Shown one piece after another: positions 25,101 to 37,300 of a stretch of 64,000 nucleotides of DNA. The notes beneath the pieces are model-generated. The model had not been told where the DNA came from and did no database searches. It worked only from the letters and a program-made list of their open reading frames with translations. The DNA lies in NCBI GenBank assembly GCA_000711775.1, contig ARYC01001165.1, positions 1 through 64,000 of the forward strand, given 5' to 3'. A program made the translations under genes and the position numbers. This DNA is from Oxytricha trifallax. Taxonomy: Eukaryota > Ciliophora > Spirotrichea > Sporadotrichida > Oxytrichidae. The stretch's first letter is position 1. Each line of letters opens with the position of its first letter.

Positions 25101-26210
25101 GTTTTGATAATACCAATGATATCAATTTTATGAGCACATAAATAAATTTGAGTGGAAATTATTTTACATCACAAGTTTTTAAACTGTGTTAAAACAAAAA
25201 TGTATAGAATTTAATCATTAGAAATAATAATTTCAGCATTCAAGAACTTGATAAGTTCATGCAGAGTTAAGAAGTCCAAAACGATTCTTTAATTTCTCTT
25301 GATAAAATAAAATAGTTTATTTTTAAAAAATTTTGATGTATCCAATTAAAATATCAAAAGTTAAACTATTCCTAAATCCCTGTAACTCTAAAATTTTAAA
25401 GCTTTAGCAACAATTAATATGTCTAAGCTTGGTTTGTAATAATAAGATGTAGTTAATCTACTTATAACTATTTATTAATTTCTATGATATTTTTATATTG
25501 AATTATAACATAATGATTGAAAATAAAATGTAAATTTCTAATCTGGACATGTCTCATAACATAGTGGGATTTAAGGGTTGTAAATTGCTTAATCTAATGG
25601 CAACTAGATTTAACACTCTTAAGACTTTGATACTTTTAATTTAAAACTATAATTGTCTTATTTTTTATATACTGGATAATGCTAATATTCAATGTGTAGG
25701 ATTGACATACAATTAATAATAGAAATTAGTAATAATCATCTTTGTTTTTATTTGTACTTGTGGCTTGCTTATAATGACCCTGATAGAGAAGACTTAATCC
25801 TTGATAAACTCTCTGTCCGCTAAAACAACATAGATGCTTAATGGGCAGCAAGATTGAATTTCAAACTATGCAATCCTTTAAGAGTGAAGAACCTTGATAT
25901 GGGTAAAAATTAACTAGGAGATAAAGCAGCCAAAGAAATTTAAGTGTACTTTCTTAAAAATAAAGTATTGGAAACCCTTGATTTAAGTTATAATAGTTTA
26001 AGTAGATCTGGTCTAAGAAGAATTTATAGAAATTTATTAGAAAGTTTATCTTAAATGAAATTTTTATAAAGAATCAGAGAGCTAATAAGATTCAACTCTG
26101 TTTTATAGGCTTTAAAACTAGGTGGGAATATAGATGTTGAAAATCATATTGAAATGTGTGAAAGAAGACAAAGATTTAGTAAGACAACTTAATAAATAGT
26201 TTATTTTTGA
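22187..26210 (+). CDS. Membrane-anchored leucine-rich-repeat protein
   Basis: Start ATG 22187 (MRGFSEQFQCIIKIISKK), stop TGA 26208-26210. The N-terminus has several hydrophobic segments (22300-22500, for example FLVFLQLLCSASFIYEIYS, and about 22740 VVMIIMIGANLLSVIQMVF). A long helical region and LRRs follow (23890-24460: LPNLRELKLQNINLSLSNIL, IKNLDLSNNQLTDQAIDSL), continue across an IES with INLSGNYFTSQVF, and close with VKNLDMGKNQLGDKAAKEI and LETLDLSYNSLSRSGLRRIY (25900-26040). TAA/TAG-coded Gln is frequent. The domain plan (TM bundle plus RI-type LRRs) is common in large ciliate families of unknown role. Frame changes near 23215, 23815 and 25340-25790 indicate extra IESs not mapped. Transport or signalling function is not inferable. 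Confidence 0.75.
24456..25108 (+). other. Large IES, pointer TTTAGTTTTGAT, carrying a GC-rich insert
   Basis: A 12-base pointer, the longest found here. Excision of 641 bp joins AIDSLQKINFSFD to NTNDINFMSTQINLSGNYF in LRR frame. Most of the insert (about 24541-25080) is markedly GC-rich, unlike any other IES in the window. Confidence 0.9.
24589..24930 (+). CDS. Small GC-rich frame inside an IES (113 aa, unknown)
   Basis: ATG 24589 to TGA 24928-24930, starting MNKKNSKKPPRPSFHISLYQ, basic in the first half and hydrophobic near the end (LASMVLIFSLL). Only two TAA codons occur in frame. Composition and codon choice differ from all surrounding genes and resemble the GC-rich transposase region at the window start. 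It may be part of a short mobile element, a non-coding RNA gene with an accidental frame, or a foreign insertion. I cannot assign a family. Confidence 0.35.
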
Positions 26211-26289
26211 CTCTATTAATTTGTATTACTTTAATTTATTAAGTATAATTAAACGATTTAAATTTGCAGAATGAAAAATTTTTAGTTAT

Positions 26290-27438
26290 TCATTAAGTGG
26301 AGACTATGTACGAATCATTATAAGTGCTGTTAATTATAAGTTCTATAATTGAGCTCTGCATTTTCTTTTCTGAAGCATTTAGGAAAAGTGAAAGCTTCTC
26401 AGATAAATTCATTCTCACTGTGAATGGATCAAGATTGAAAGTTTGATTAATTTGTTGGGGTGAACTGGGAGTAGCCTTGGTTTAACAATTATTACATATT
26501 AAACAATTAAAATAAGGTCAATCCATTCATTGAGTCTCTTAAGGTTTGATTTTCCTCTGCAAGTTTCTTAGGGAAAACATTGCATAAATAGAGTCTATCT
26601 AAGTTGAATGTTTGCATCACAATAAAATGATATCTCGAATAAGTGTCTTCAAAAGATATTACAGATCTCAACTACTAATCATCCATTTGAGCTTCATTTA
26701 TTATTTGATCAAAACTTTATGCATCTGTTTACTGTGGGCAATATTTTACTGAAATGTCATAAGATGAATTTGCACCTTGACTTCCCACTCTGTTTTAGTC
26801 TGTCTTGTATAGCAGCAATTGGATTTTATTTACTTTTCCTGGATCTTAAATTCCTCCTACAACCATCAAGCCATCGTTTTTGTATAGGTTCCTAAAATAT
26901 TAGCTTAACTTAAGAATCTACTTACTCGAGGTCATTCATTAAAATTAATAAGATAATTAAATTAATTCTTGAGCTGCTTATTTCTGTCAGCTGGATCGCT
27001 TGTTAAGAATTAAAAAGATCTCAGCACGAACTATCTCGCTAATTTACTCTCATCTAAAGTCTCATCTCTATCTATGCTATATTTATCCAGTTTTTCTACA
27101 GACCCTAGGATTATAAGCATTTCATTATCTGGATTGAAAGGACTGTTCTAGATTGAGATTGGCACAAATATCTATGACGTCTTTGTTCTAATTATAGTCA
27201 ATATTTGAGAGAGGATTGTTAAAAAGTTTCCAAGCTGATCCTTTGAGTAGCAAAGTGCTATAATTTATGCTTCTCTATCTATAATAAACATGAGGAAAGA
27301 ATATGCTTTACTTAGATCGAAGAAGTTATTCAAGAATTAGAGAGATCGCTAAATTTCATTTAAACCACCATTTTCAAGCTAACGAGAGGCTAATTCTCCA
27401 GAAGCACTTTTATCTCTTGTCGTACAACAGGTTCCCAT
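26290..27438 (-). CDS. Hypothetical protein with MGTCC N-terminus (possible lipid anchor)
   Basis: Start ATG 27438, MGTCCTTRDKSASGELASRQ: Gly2 followed by two Cys is compatible with N-myristoylation and palmitoylation (inference). The body reads FLNNFFDLSKAYSFLMFIID, RSFQFLTSDPADRNKQL, then, after a 34-nt intron (26892-26925), NLYKNDGLMVVGGIQDPGK, SFEDTYSRYHFIVMQTFNL and, in a shifted frame, TFNLDPFTVRMNLSEKLSLF to TGA 26290-26292. A 4-base tandem AATG at the MDS joint before the intron must be reduced to one copy to keep frame. A second joint near 26500 is not resolved, although a pointer pair AATTGTT is present there. No known domain recognised. Confidence 0.6.
26892..26925 (-). other. 34-nt intron
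   Basis: GTAAGT...TTTTAG on the minus strand, joining FNDLE to NLYKNDGLMVVGG. Confidence 0.65.
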
Positions 27439-27534
27439 TTTAAATAATTAAATTAATTAATTTATAATTCATGAGTTATTAAAGTGCACTTTATTAGAAT
27501 TTCAGATTAATTTTAAATTTTATAACTCTATAAT

Positions 27535-30500
27535 TCAATACTTGATAAACTTTTTATATACCTTTCTCTCTTAAATTTTGATATCTTGTTCTAGCGCTAT
27601 GGCTTGCAATCTCTTCATGTGTTTCTTTTTGATTGCCTTTCTATTTTCAAAATCGTCTTTTTTTTTAAGAAGCATCATGGCATGTGGATTTGCATTCAAA
27701 ATTTACTTCCTGTCCTTTCTCCAGTGGTCGCCAGGGTCTTATAAAGCGTCTATGGATTCTTTGAAGAGACCAACTGTGCTCCTTTTCATTGAATTTAGCT
27801 CTTTAAGTTTTAGAAATTCCTTCTCTTTGGGATCTGGAAAATTAGTCAGGAGGAAAGGAGTATTGAAGTCCAAAACAGACTTTACTCTTGGAGAAACTGA
27901 ATAGCGATTGTTTTTTAAACCACTAAAACTTCCTTAAATAATTTCTTAGTCATCTTGAAGGAAAATGTTTTAACTTTCTTATTGCATTTGTCTTTCATAT
28001 TCTTAGCGAGGGGAGGATTACTAAATCCAGATATCTTGCCTTGATCTTTGGTTTTTAATTGCTAATATTCATTTATAGTTTAAGCCATAACTTATTAAGT
28101 TTTCAAATCAGTGTAACTTTTATACCTTATGCTTGCATATCTTCTATTGTTGTCCATGCTATTTTAATCTATGTACTCATTATTGTTTTATATTGATGAC
28201 TTCAAAACCCCAAAACCCCTTAATGAGTTTTATATGTGTTTTGATTGATGAGGGTAATGATGGGGATTAGGGTTTATTTGAGCAAGGAAGCATCATTTTT
28301 ACTCTAGTTATGAAATTTTGAAAATTTAATATGATCATCATTTTAATACTCAACTTATATGCTTTCATATTTATATGCATGTTATAGCATTTTTATTAAA
28401 AAAAGATAAGTTTGAGAGACATTTTTATCTGTTTTACATTTTTTTCATAAGTTATAACTTTTCCTGATCGTTTTATCAATTTAGATGATTGCATCTTTTT
28501 TAAAAATTGGCATTTATGCAAAAATATTTTTGAAGTTTTCACATAAAGTTATTTTCAAAATAAATTCAACACTTTCATTCCTTTTAGCTTGCGTTCTTTA
28601 TTATCATATTTTTTTCCAATAGGAAAAAGTTTGGTTACATAAGGAAAATTTAAATGAAATATATGTATAAAATGAGTGATTTTAAGGTGAATTATATTAA
28701 CAATCATGTAATGTTTAGTTCCAGAAGTATTATAAATGGATATCAATCTTAAAATTTTGTATTTCTAATTTCTATTAATTTTAGGACACCTATCAAATAT
28801 GGGTATCTTATAGGAGGTCAACCCTGTAAAGAGAAATGGAGAAAGTTTGCAAAAACTGTATCAAATTTCAGAGATAGATTTCCATTTTAACCAATTAAAT
28901 TCCATTAAATTAGGACTAAAATTGTTTTAATTTAATTAGTACCGGTACTAAATTTGTTAAATTTTAATTGGTGCCAATTTAATAGTACCAAAACTTAATT
29001 AGAACCTACTTTTAAATTAATGAGGTTTTAATGGAAAAGTTCCAAAATGGTTCAAAACCTAATTGGTACCAGTACCAATTTGAATTTTTTATAAGTTGGT
29101 ACCAAAAAATTTTAAAAAATGGAGTTCCTAAGAATTAAAAGAAGATGCTTTCATAAAATTAGCTATTCTAATTAAATAAGCAAAGCAAACAATTAATGTA
29201 CTATCATTAAAATTTTCGTAATGAAATAATTTCTTCATAGCATTTATGTAGATGTAGTGATGGTAAAAAATAAAATATTAAATATCTCAACCATGAAAAT
29301 AATAAATAACATTGAATCTAACAACAAAAATGAAACAAATCAAAAAGAAACCCTAATCCCCAACATTACCCTCATCAATCAAAACACATATAAAACTCAT
29401 TAAGGGGTTTTGGGGTTTTGATTACAGTTAAGTCTTAGGATGGCTGGCTATTCAAGGTACCAAACATTTTTTGCGAGGGAAACATTGTTGCAAAATTTTG
29501 AATACTTGAAGATGCATGCATTATTGAATCTGGAGACTTATATATTCTACTTAGAGAATTGTCTTTGGTCATCATGCTTTACTTCTGATCTTATGATTAC
29601 AATAAAGTTGCTTATCTATTTTTGGTACCATTATTCTTTTAAATCTTATGTTCAATTGGTGGGCTCCTTAAATTTTCCTAAGATTCCTTATGATTTATAA
29701 TTTTAAGTGAAAGCTCTGCAATTTTTGCATGATTTATGTTGCCTATGCTCTTATCATTAAATACATTAATAGCTGTCTCTTTCATATTCTCAACGCTCAT
29801 TCTATTTTCACTAAACATTGCATTCCTTCCTGATGATTAAGAGTTTCGTCGTTTGCCATAATTATATTGAGATTTTGAGAGATAGCTTGAGTATTAGTCC
29901 AAAATTTTATTTGCACTTTCCTGCTAAATTTTGTAAACTCTAGATTACTAAAAGTAATCAGTAGGTTTGGATGAACTTTTATAAGATTTATATAAAGCAG
30001 AAACATTTTGTTTATTAAGTATTCTCTGCTTGGGATTGAATCTTGGAGATTGAGAAGCGCTGTCACTATTAATAATTAATGGCATTTAAGATTTATAGTC
30101 TATTTATTATTCATTTAGTATTTCTAGACTTGGATTATCTACAATCGTAGGGAGTGTTTAAAATATTTGGCTCTATCTTAAGTTTTTTAGATTACGCCTC
30201 TTAGATTTAGAAACTTCATTCGGCAGATTTATAGCCTACTCTTTTATATTGACTGCTTATTCCAATTTATTTTTATTTTTAATGACTGGGCATCTGAATT
30301 AGACATACCCTTCAAATTTATTGAGAGACGGAAGATATGTACTCTTAGGAGGTTCATGTAAAAATTTCAAGCTTTTATTTGGCAAAATAACAGTTTCACT
30401 TGGATTTAATGGCTTATCTCCGTATTCCTTTTACAGTTATGCAAGAACTTCACTTCTTTTATTAAATGATGCATATCCTGTGAGTTAAGGATTGTACTTT

Positions 30501-30682
30501 GGAAATAATTGCCCACCATTATTGCACTTTACTTTTTTTCCATTAGTATCTATCAGAAAATGTTTGCCTTAACTTTCACTAAACCAAAGCTGATTCGTAG
30601 AATTTACTCCAGACTTAGAATTTGATTTTTCTGAGCTTGTCTCTCTAGATGCTTGAGTGTTTTGAATGTTACCGTATTCCAT
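27535..30682 (-). CDS. Hypothetical ciliate protein, 630 aa after IES removal
   Basis: Start ATG 30682 (MEYGNIQNTQASRETSSEKS), stop TGA 27535-27537. Removal of two IESs (1244 and 11 bp) leaves 1893 nt, exactly 631 codons, with the whole frame open. It is Ser/Asn/Gln-rich with conserved-looking motifs such as GKHFLIDTNGKKVKCNNGGQ, KFLHEPPKSTYLPSLNKFEG and a basic C-terminal helix (KKDDFENRKAIKKKHMKRLQ). No catalytic or membrane features are visible. The larger IES contains an entire 1.2-kb TBE-derived MITE, so the gene is a clean example of a transposon confined to an IES. Function unknown. Confidence 0.8.
28033..28048 (-). other. Micro-IES, pointer AAGAT
   Basis: Only 6 bp separate the two pointer copies. 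Excising 11 bp joins EYQQLKTKD to IWIQQSSPRQEYERQMQQE. Without it the frame runs to a TGA about 50 codons later. Confidence 0.65.
28195..29442 (-). other. IES containing MITE, pointer CATC
   Basis: Excision between the two CATC copies (1244 bp) joins MFGTLNSQP to SIQNNNEYIDQNSMDNNRRY in frame. Excising the MITE alone with one target copy does not restore frame, so the IES is slightly larger than the element. Confidence 0.8.
28203..29420. mobile_element. TBE-derived MITE copy 1 (1218 bp)
   Basis: Both ends carry the inverted 17-mer CAAAACCCCAAAACCCC, followed by about 60 further bp of inverted repeat (TTAATGAGTTTTATATGTG on the left). The flanks are CTT and ATT, so the target duplication is imperfect. 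It has no transposase frame. An internal stretch (about 28785-29115, with tracts of TTAATTAGTACC type) matches 50170-50460 of the full TBE, so it looks like an internally deleted TBE. Almost identical to the copy at 39422-40641. Confidence 0.9.
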
Positions 30683-31308
30683 TATCGCTAAAATGTTAAT
30701 AATTAAAATAATTCAATTATCATTAATTAAATATAAGGAGGGGAAGTCTTTTGCACTCTTCGGAAGTTTTCTGCCCCCAAGATTAAGTTTTATATTGTTT
30801 GGCAATAAAAATATTTTAAAAATATAAATTTTAATTTTAATTACCTTAACCATATACTAAACAACTTTTAATGATATATTATTTTCAAGGTATATTATTT
30901 GTTATTATCAAATTATATATTAAAAACATTTCTAAAATAATTGTTTTTTATTGATAATTAATATGATTTTCATTTAAATTTGAATTCATTATCAAGGTAG
31001 AAATGATATTTAATGATAGATTATAAATAATTCTATCATAATTGATGATAAATATTTTTAGAAAATTATAAAAATTACACATTATTTTGTATGAGCAGGA
31101 AAATTTTCCCCTTGGTGTATATAAAATTTTGTGACAGGAAAATTCCCCCAAAAATATATTACTTTTAGTATTTAATTTTTTCAATACTTTGGTACAAAAA
31201 GCTTAAATTTTATATTATTTTTCACTTATATTTAATTGAATCAACAATTAACCAGAGTAAATAACAATTATTAAGTTGTAATTAAATTAAAATCTAGATT
31301 TCTTACTT
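30683..31308. other. AT-rich intergenic region
   Basis: No supported gene. Short frames on the minus strand at 30948-31184 have the composition of random AT-rich DNA. Confidence 0.45.
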
Positions 31309-34300
31309 TCAGAAGCTAGTTTCTCTGAACACTATTGATACATCTGAATAATCCAGATTCAAATGTTATTCTTTAATAAAATATAAAATTTATTAATGTG
31401 AGAGTAGATTTAATTTTTCAAGTTATTATTCAATTTCATCTAACTTTCTGTCTATATTTTCTTGTCTTAAATCAATCGTTTAGTTTTATTATCGAATGTC
31501 TTGCAATCAAGTTATAATAAAAATTTGTTATTTTTATTATTTTATACTAGTGATTAGTATTAAATAAAAAATATTACCATAAAATATTTTCGAATTAATT
31601 CAACAAGAAAAAATTCATAAATTAGATAAATTAAAAAATAAATATAATGAGAATTTGTCAAAATAACACTACTTATTACCCTTATAATAAAATAGATATT
31701 AATTATTAAATAATACTTAATTTATATAAATATTTAAGTGAATGTGTGATGCTTTGATTTATTGATTTAATCTACATAGTCAAATATTGTGAATGTCTCG
31801 AATATATTCATTGCTATGTGATTCATATCATTGTTAAACTAGAGGAGGCCGATCATATCTGGTTCATCGACATATTCTTGGAGCTCTTCATGAACTTCTT
31901 CTTCTTAAGCTAAATTGTTTTAATAATTTCCCACTTCATCTCTCTAATTATTAATTGGATAAACTTGAGTCTACAAGAACTTATTATTACGAGAGAGTTA
32001 CTCATGAGTGTTTTACACATTTTATTAAATTAAAGACTGATATTTTAAGTCCTGATACTATAATGGATTGATTGTATTGGGGTTATTAGCATTTATTAAT
32101 TAAAGTTCATTGGTCAATTCAAATGGAAATTTTTTATATATTTCTTCGATTAAAACGTTTCTGATGTTTAGAGGTTAAATATAGCTTGAATTATCAGTTT
32201 CTTGTTTTATATAAAGTGGACAAGGGTCTGATTAGAGGATTAAATTTGAGCCTTTTCTACTTCTTCCTTATATTGCTTAATATTGCAGGAATACATTCGA
32301 TTTGCCAAAATTAAATAATTAGTAAAATCAGCAATTATCAAATCAAATGTGATTCAAAACACTATTCTAGGTGTATTTTACTATAGATCACTTATTTATT
32401 GCATGGTTATGCTGTAATTGAGGCATTTAAAGTTTGAGCTAAACACTGTAAAAATGTTTTTCTTTCTTAGGCAGGGAGAAAAATTCATTTTAGCAATAAC
32501 AACCACCTTCTCATTTTTTATCCAATTACTCTGTAAAATGAGGTCAGTGATTGTAGACATTTCAAAAAATATAACTGAAAATAATTAACAATTTTAATTC
32601 ATTTTTCAAATTCGATTGTATTCGTGCAAATATTATTAGTGAGCATTATTATACATTCAGAAATTAATCATACTTTATTTTAAAATAGTTTTGTAAAAAA
32701 TCAAATCAACTGAAATTAAATGATAACATTTTTTTGATAGAATTGTATCTTAACTCAATAAAAAAATTAAAGTAAAAAATTTAATAGTCAAGAAATTATT
32801 ATAATCTAATGTATTTTAATGAATTTATTAAAATTTAGGTTGATTACCTAGCGAATTTAAATTAATTTCTTCGGGAGTTAATTTGTATAATAAACAATTC
32901 TAATTTATACTAAGCTCTTGATGCTTTATTTAATTTTAAAAACATACAAAAATATACAATTAAAAGTTTGTCATATTAATATTTTGATTAATATTTAAAA
33001 ATATTATATCTTCTAAGAATTGCTTTAATACATTATTCAGTAATTTAATATCTAAAGACTGACAGTATCTGTTTGAAATAATTTTTTTAAAAATAATCTA
33101 GCTAAAATTTTTAATGATATTTTACTTCAAAGATACAGAAATTAAAATAATAGCTATCGATAAATTAATATATTAATTTATTTAATTATGCATATTTTAA
33201 TTATTAATAGTAATCCTAAAGCTCCGGAAAAGTCAAATTAGTTATTTTAATCTGGTCCAATATTTAAAGGAGATTGACTATCTTGTGTAATTTGAGTGAA
33301 ATATTCTTATGTCTGATTGTTAAATTTGTTTAAGCGAGTCTCAATTTTAATAGGACTTAAAGTCTCCATTTATTTTTTTAACTATTATTACACCTAGTAA
33401 GCATCTTTCTTTTTTTTACTATATTTAATAGCTATCGATACAGCATCTGATAAATAAATTATATTTTACACTATGAATTGTTATAAAATATTTAAGTTTA
33501 TAGTTGACTAATACTCTTCTACTGGGTTTTTATAAAATCTACTTTTTAAGCTAAATTTTTGAAAATTTTAAGCATTCCAAACCCATTTTTAAAAATTTTA
33601 ACATGCTCTTGTGGAAATACAGATTTTTTTTTATGTAAATATTTAATAGAATATTAAACATTGAAATTCTATTTGTAAGAGTTTTATTAATTTTTTTAAG
33701 ATTAAGCATATACAAATTATTAATATATTTTAATATAAACAATGTTGATGGTGATACTTTATTGAAAAATACCTTATTTATTGCATGATTAAAAAATAGT
33801 AGTTTTGATTTCTTGTACATGGTAATATCCTAAGAAATTAAAAATTAACTCGCAAAGTACTGTTTCATTTGAAGTTCATGAAATGCGTATCTCGCCTTAA
33901 ACTATAGCCAATATTTATAGAAGAAATTGTATGACTTTCAAGACTGTAAACAGAGTGATTGATTTTATAGTAATAATTTAAACTATATATATGATTAAAT
34001 GCAGAGAGCTATTAATAATAACATCAAGTTCATACACGCTGATGAAACTGTGTAGGGAGTTAAAGAAAGCTTATGAAGAGTTAAACATAACTCCTGTATA
34101 CAAAGTTCCTTATAGTCATAATTTAATGGAATTAGATTCTACTGGAGTTAAATCAAGACTTACTACAAGAAATTACTTGTTGTATCATCTAATGCACGAT
34201 TTACCAATCGACACAGTTGATATTAGTCAGAGTAACTTTAATAAATTAAGTATAGATAAGAGAATATAATGCATAAAATAGAAGGAATAAGGAATATTTA

Positions 34301-37300
34301 TAATAAAGACTTAAATTAAGGAACAATTATTGAAAAAAAAGATTTAAATATATCATAAAAATTCTTTAACAAAATGATTTAGTTTAATAATTTAAGGGTT
34401 ATATTGCCATTTTTTAAATTATAGTCTGGATTGTTTCTGCTTAATTAATTATTATTTTAAAGTGACACTTATGCTTTTATCAATTATTAGCTCGATGATG
34501 AAGAACAAACTTCTTGTTAACTAATTTCAGAAACTTTGTCTAATTAAGGAACATTAGTTATAGAATTTACATTTCTTTACAGTCTTTACAATGAAAAAGG
34601 TGATACATATCTATTTGTGATTATTGAGCTTAAATATTTAAATTGAATTCTTTGGGTGTGAAATTTGCTGCTCTATATTATGATAAAAAATTTATTAGAG
34701 AAGAATTCACCTGGCCTTTAAAATTTGTATATTATTAATAATAATTTTCATCACAAATTATGTTTTTTACATCTTGAAATAATATTTGGCAAAAAGAAAT
34801 TATAAAAATAATGTTTTTTATTAATCATTAACTTTCTTTTTATTCAATAAGTATTTTGTAAAATAATTATTTTATTAACAACCGTATGTAAAATTTGTAT
34901 AACTAATATTTTTAAAATTTATAGGCCAATAAACTACCCCCCCCCAAATTCTTTTAATTTCATTTATAAATAAAGCTCCCTGAAGAAAGAGTTGAGTTCT
35001 AAGTATTTTACTATATTTACAAGTGAAATGAAGGCCTTGTAACATAAATCTTAAACGAAGTTGTCCTTTTATCTTTTTATTTTTGTAATTTTATTTCTTC
35101 AAGTTAATTAGGATTACTAAGCATGAACTTAGAGTAACCACCGTAGTTTTTTACTTCTAAATGATTTGTGTCTTTCATTAACTAAAAATTCGATTATAAT
35201 TTGTTTAAAATACATTATAATTAACGGAGATACAGTAGCTCTTTTAGGTGGAAACATTGAAATTAAAACATATAAGAATACTATATAATTTTTTTTAATT
35301 GAAGTTTAGAAATTTCTAGACCGCTAATCTGATTTTCTTGGTGATTATTGTTACTCTTGAGTTTAAAAAAAACTGCTGCTATCATCAATATACTGAGTGT
35401 ATAAGAATTTATTGTATAAAATTTATGTCTTCTTTTAAATGAAACTAATCTTATTTTAATTCTTCAACATTCAATAACTTTAATTTTAATTGATTTTTCT
35501 AATTTTCAAAGTTTTCGGGGAAAATAATTGAAAATATTTTAAATTGGAATTGTTTCTAATTACTATAAAGAAATTTGGAAATATTAAACAATATTTCTAA
35601 TTTGATTATTCTACATAATCCATATTAGAAATTAGTAATTTTTATATTAAAATAACTATTTATTTATTTCCTACGTTTTTATTTAAAAATCAGAATAAAA
35701 TAACCAATTATAAATAACTGTAACAAATTATTATTAATTTACCTTTTAAATATTTTTAATTTAACAATAATTAAGTAATTCAACTTAAATGATAAATTAA
35801 ATTTAAAATTTGTGATTTTTGGTAGCTTTCTTGCTCTAATCCAAATCAATGACACTAAAATACTAATCTGAGAAATTTTTATTTTCTTTAATATCCTTTT
35901 TAGCTCGACTTAAATGTAAAACTCAATAGATTTATTAGAAATAAGTAAAATATTAAGAGTTTGAAAACATATACAGTTGAATTTATGTAAAAATATTTAA
36001 TAAAATTATATTATATTTCTATTGATTAATTCATTAAAAAAACATTTTGCAAAAATTCAAGAATATTAATACAATTTAATATTTTTTCTTTTTATTAAAT
36101 TCTTTTTTGGGGATTTAATTTGAAGGTTTATTATTTTAAATATAATTTTTCCTTTTATTTTTTAAAATGAATTTATCCAAGAAATTTCCATTTTTTATAA
36201 TTAAAAATTTATATTATTAATGTAATTCATCTTTGCAACTAATTTTTTTAGATTCGCTTAAGTTAATATCTAGAATGTTTCCAATGGCTTCATTTATAAT
36301 ATATTGGTAAAGAATAAGGGATAACTTAAATATATATATATATATATATATTTAAATTTTTTACAGAAAAACTTTTAAATAAATAAATGAAAAAGGTTTG
36401 TATTGTCTTTTATTGTATATAATAATTTTGCATTTAATATTGAATATAATCATATTTCAAGATTTACCAAGATTTTATATTAGATTTACAATTATATATG
36501 TTCAAATATGTTTTTAATTAGAATAAATTGATATTTTAGATATTTTTTCTATTTTTATTTACTTCAGAAATATTTATCATAATTAAAAATATATAAATTA
36601 ATATTAAATTCAGAACTAAACTCAAGCTCTGAATTGTTATTGATATTACTTTCAAGTTTAAATTCACTTTTATTTTAGCCAGTTTTTTTGTTAAATGCGA
36701 ACAATGATTTTTTTTAACGCTTATTCTGGTAATTATCTCCCTGTCTTTAATCATTATTATTATTTTCAACCAAATTGTCAACATGCATAATGTCACTTAG
36801 CAAAAACATGATATATAAATAAAACCTAAAAATTTAAAATTATAAATATTTTAATAAATTTAAGCAAAAACTACATATTTTTCTTGCTTGTTTTTCTGCT
36901 TTGCCTTTTATTTTTGTCTTAACTGAAATCTACGCTCATTGCACTAATATCAAAATTAAAATATCTCAATTAGAAAAGTTTTTTTAAGAAAACTAATTAA
37001 AAAGATTTTGATTAATTCTTTATATTCTTTCTACAAAAAACATAATATAAAATTCCTTCTTCTATGTTCTTAAATATTACTCTCTTTTTTTGAAGGAGTG
37101 CTGTCTATTTATATTTAATTTCCTAAGTAGTTTTATCTCCAATTATTACTTTTAAAGTTTTATAAAGTTTTCACGCTGAAATCTGTGTTTTTGAAATTGT
37201 TTGATTAATTATCTGTTATATCAAAGCTCAGTGAAAAATATTATAAAACTATGTTAATAAAGTGACTTGTCATGTTCATCCTTACTAAATGCAAATTAAA

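Noticed and set aside
27578..27904. A plus-strand hydrophobic 108-codon frame
   Set aside because: The minus strand here encodes the conserved basic C-terminal part of the 630-aa protein, whose full length is an exact codon multiple; the plus frame is its shadow.
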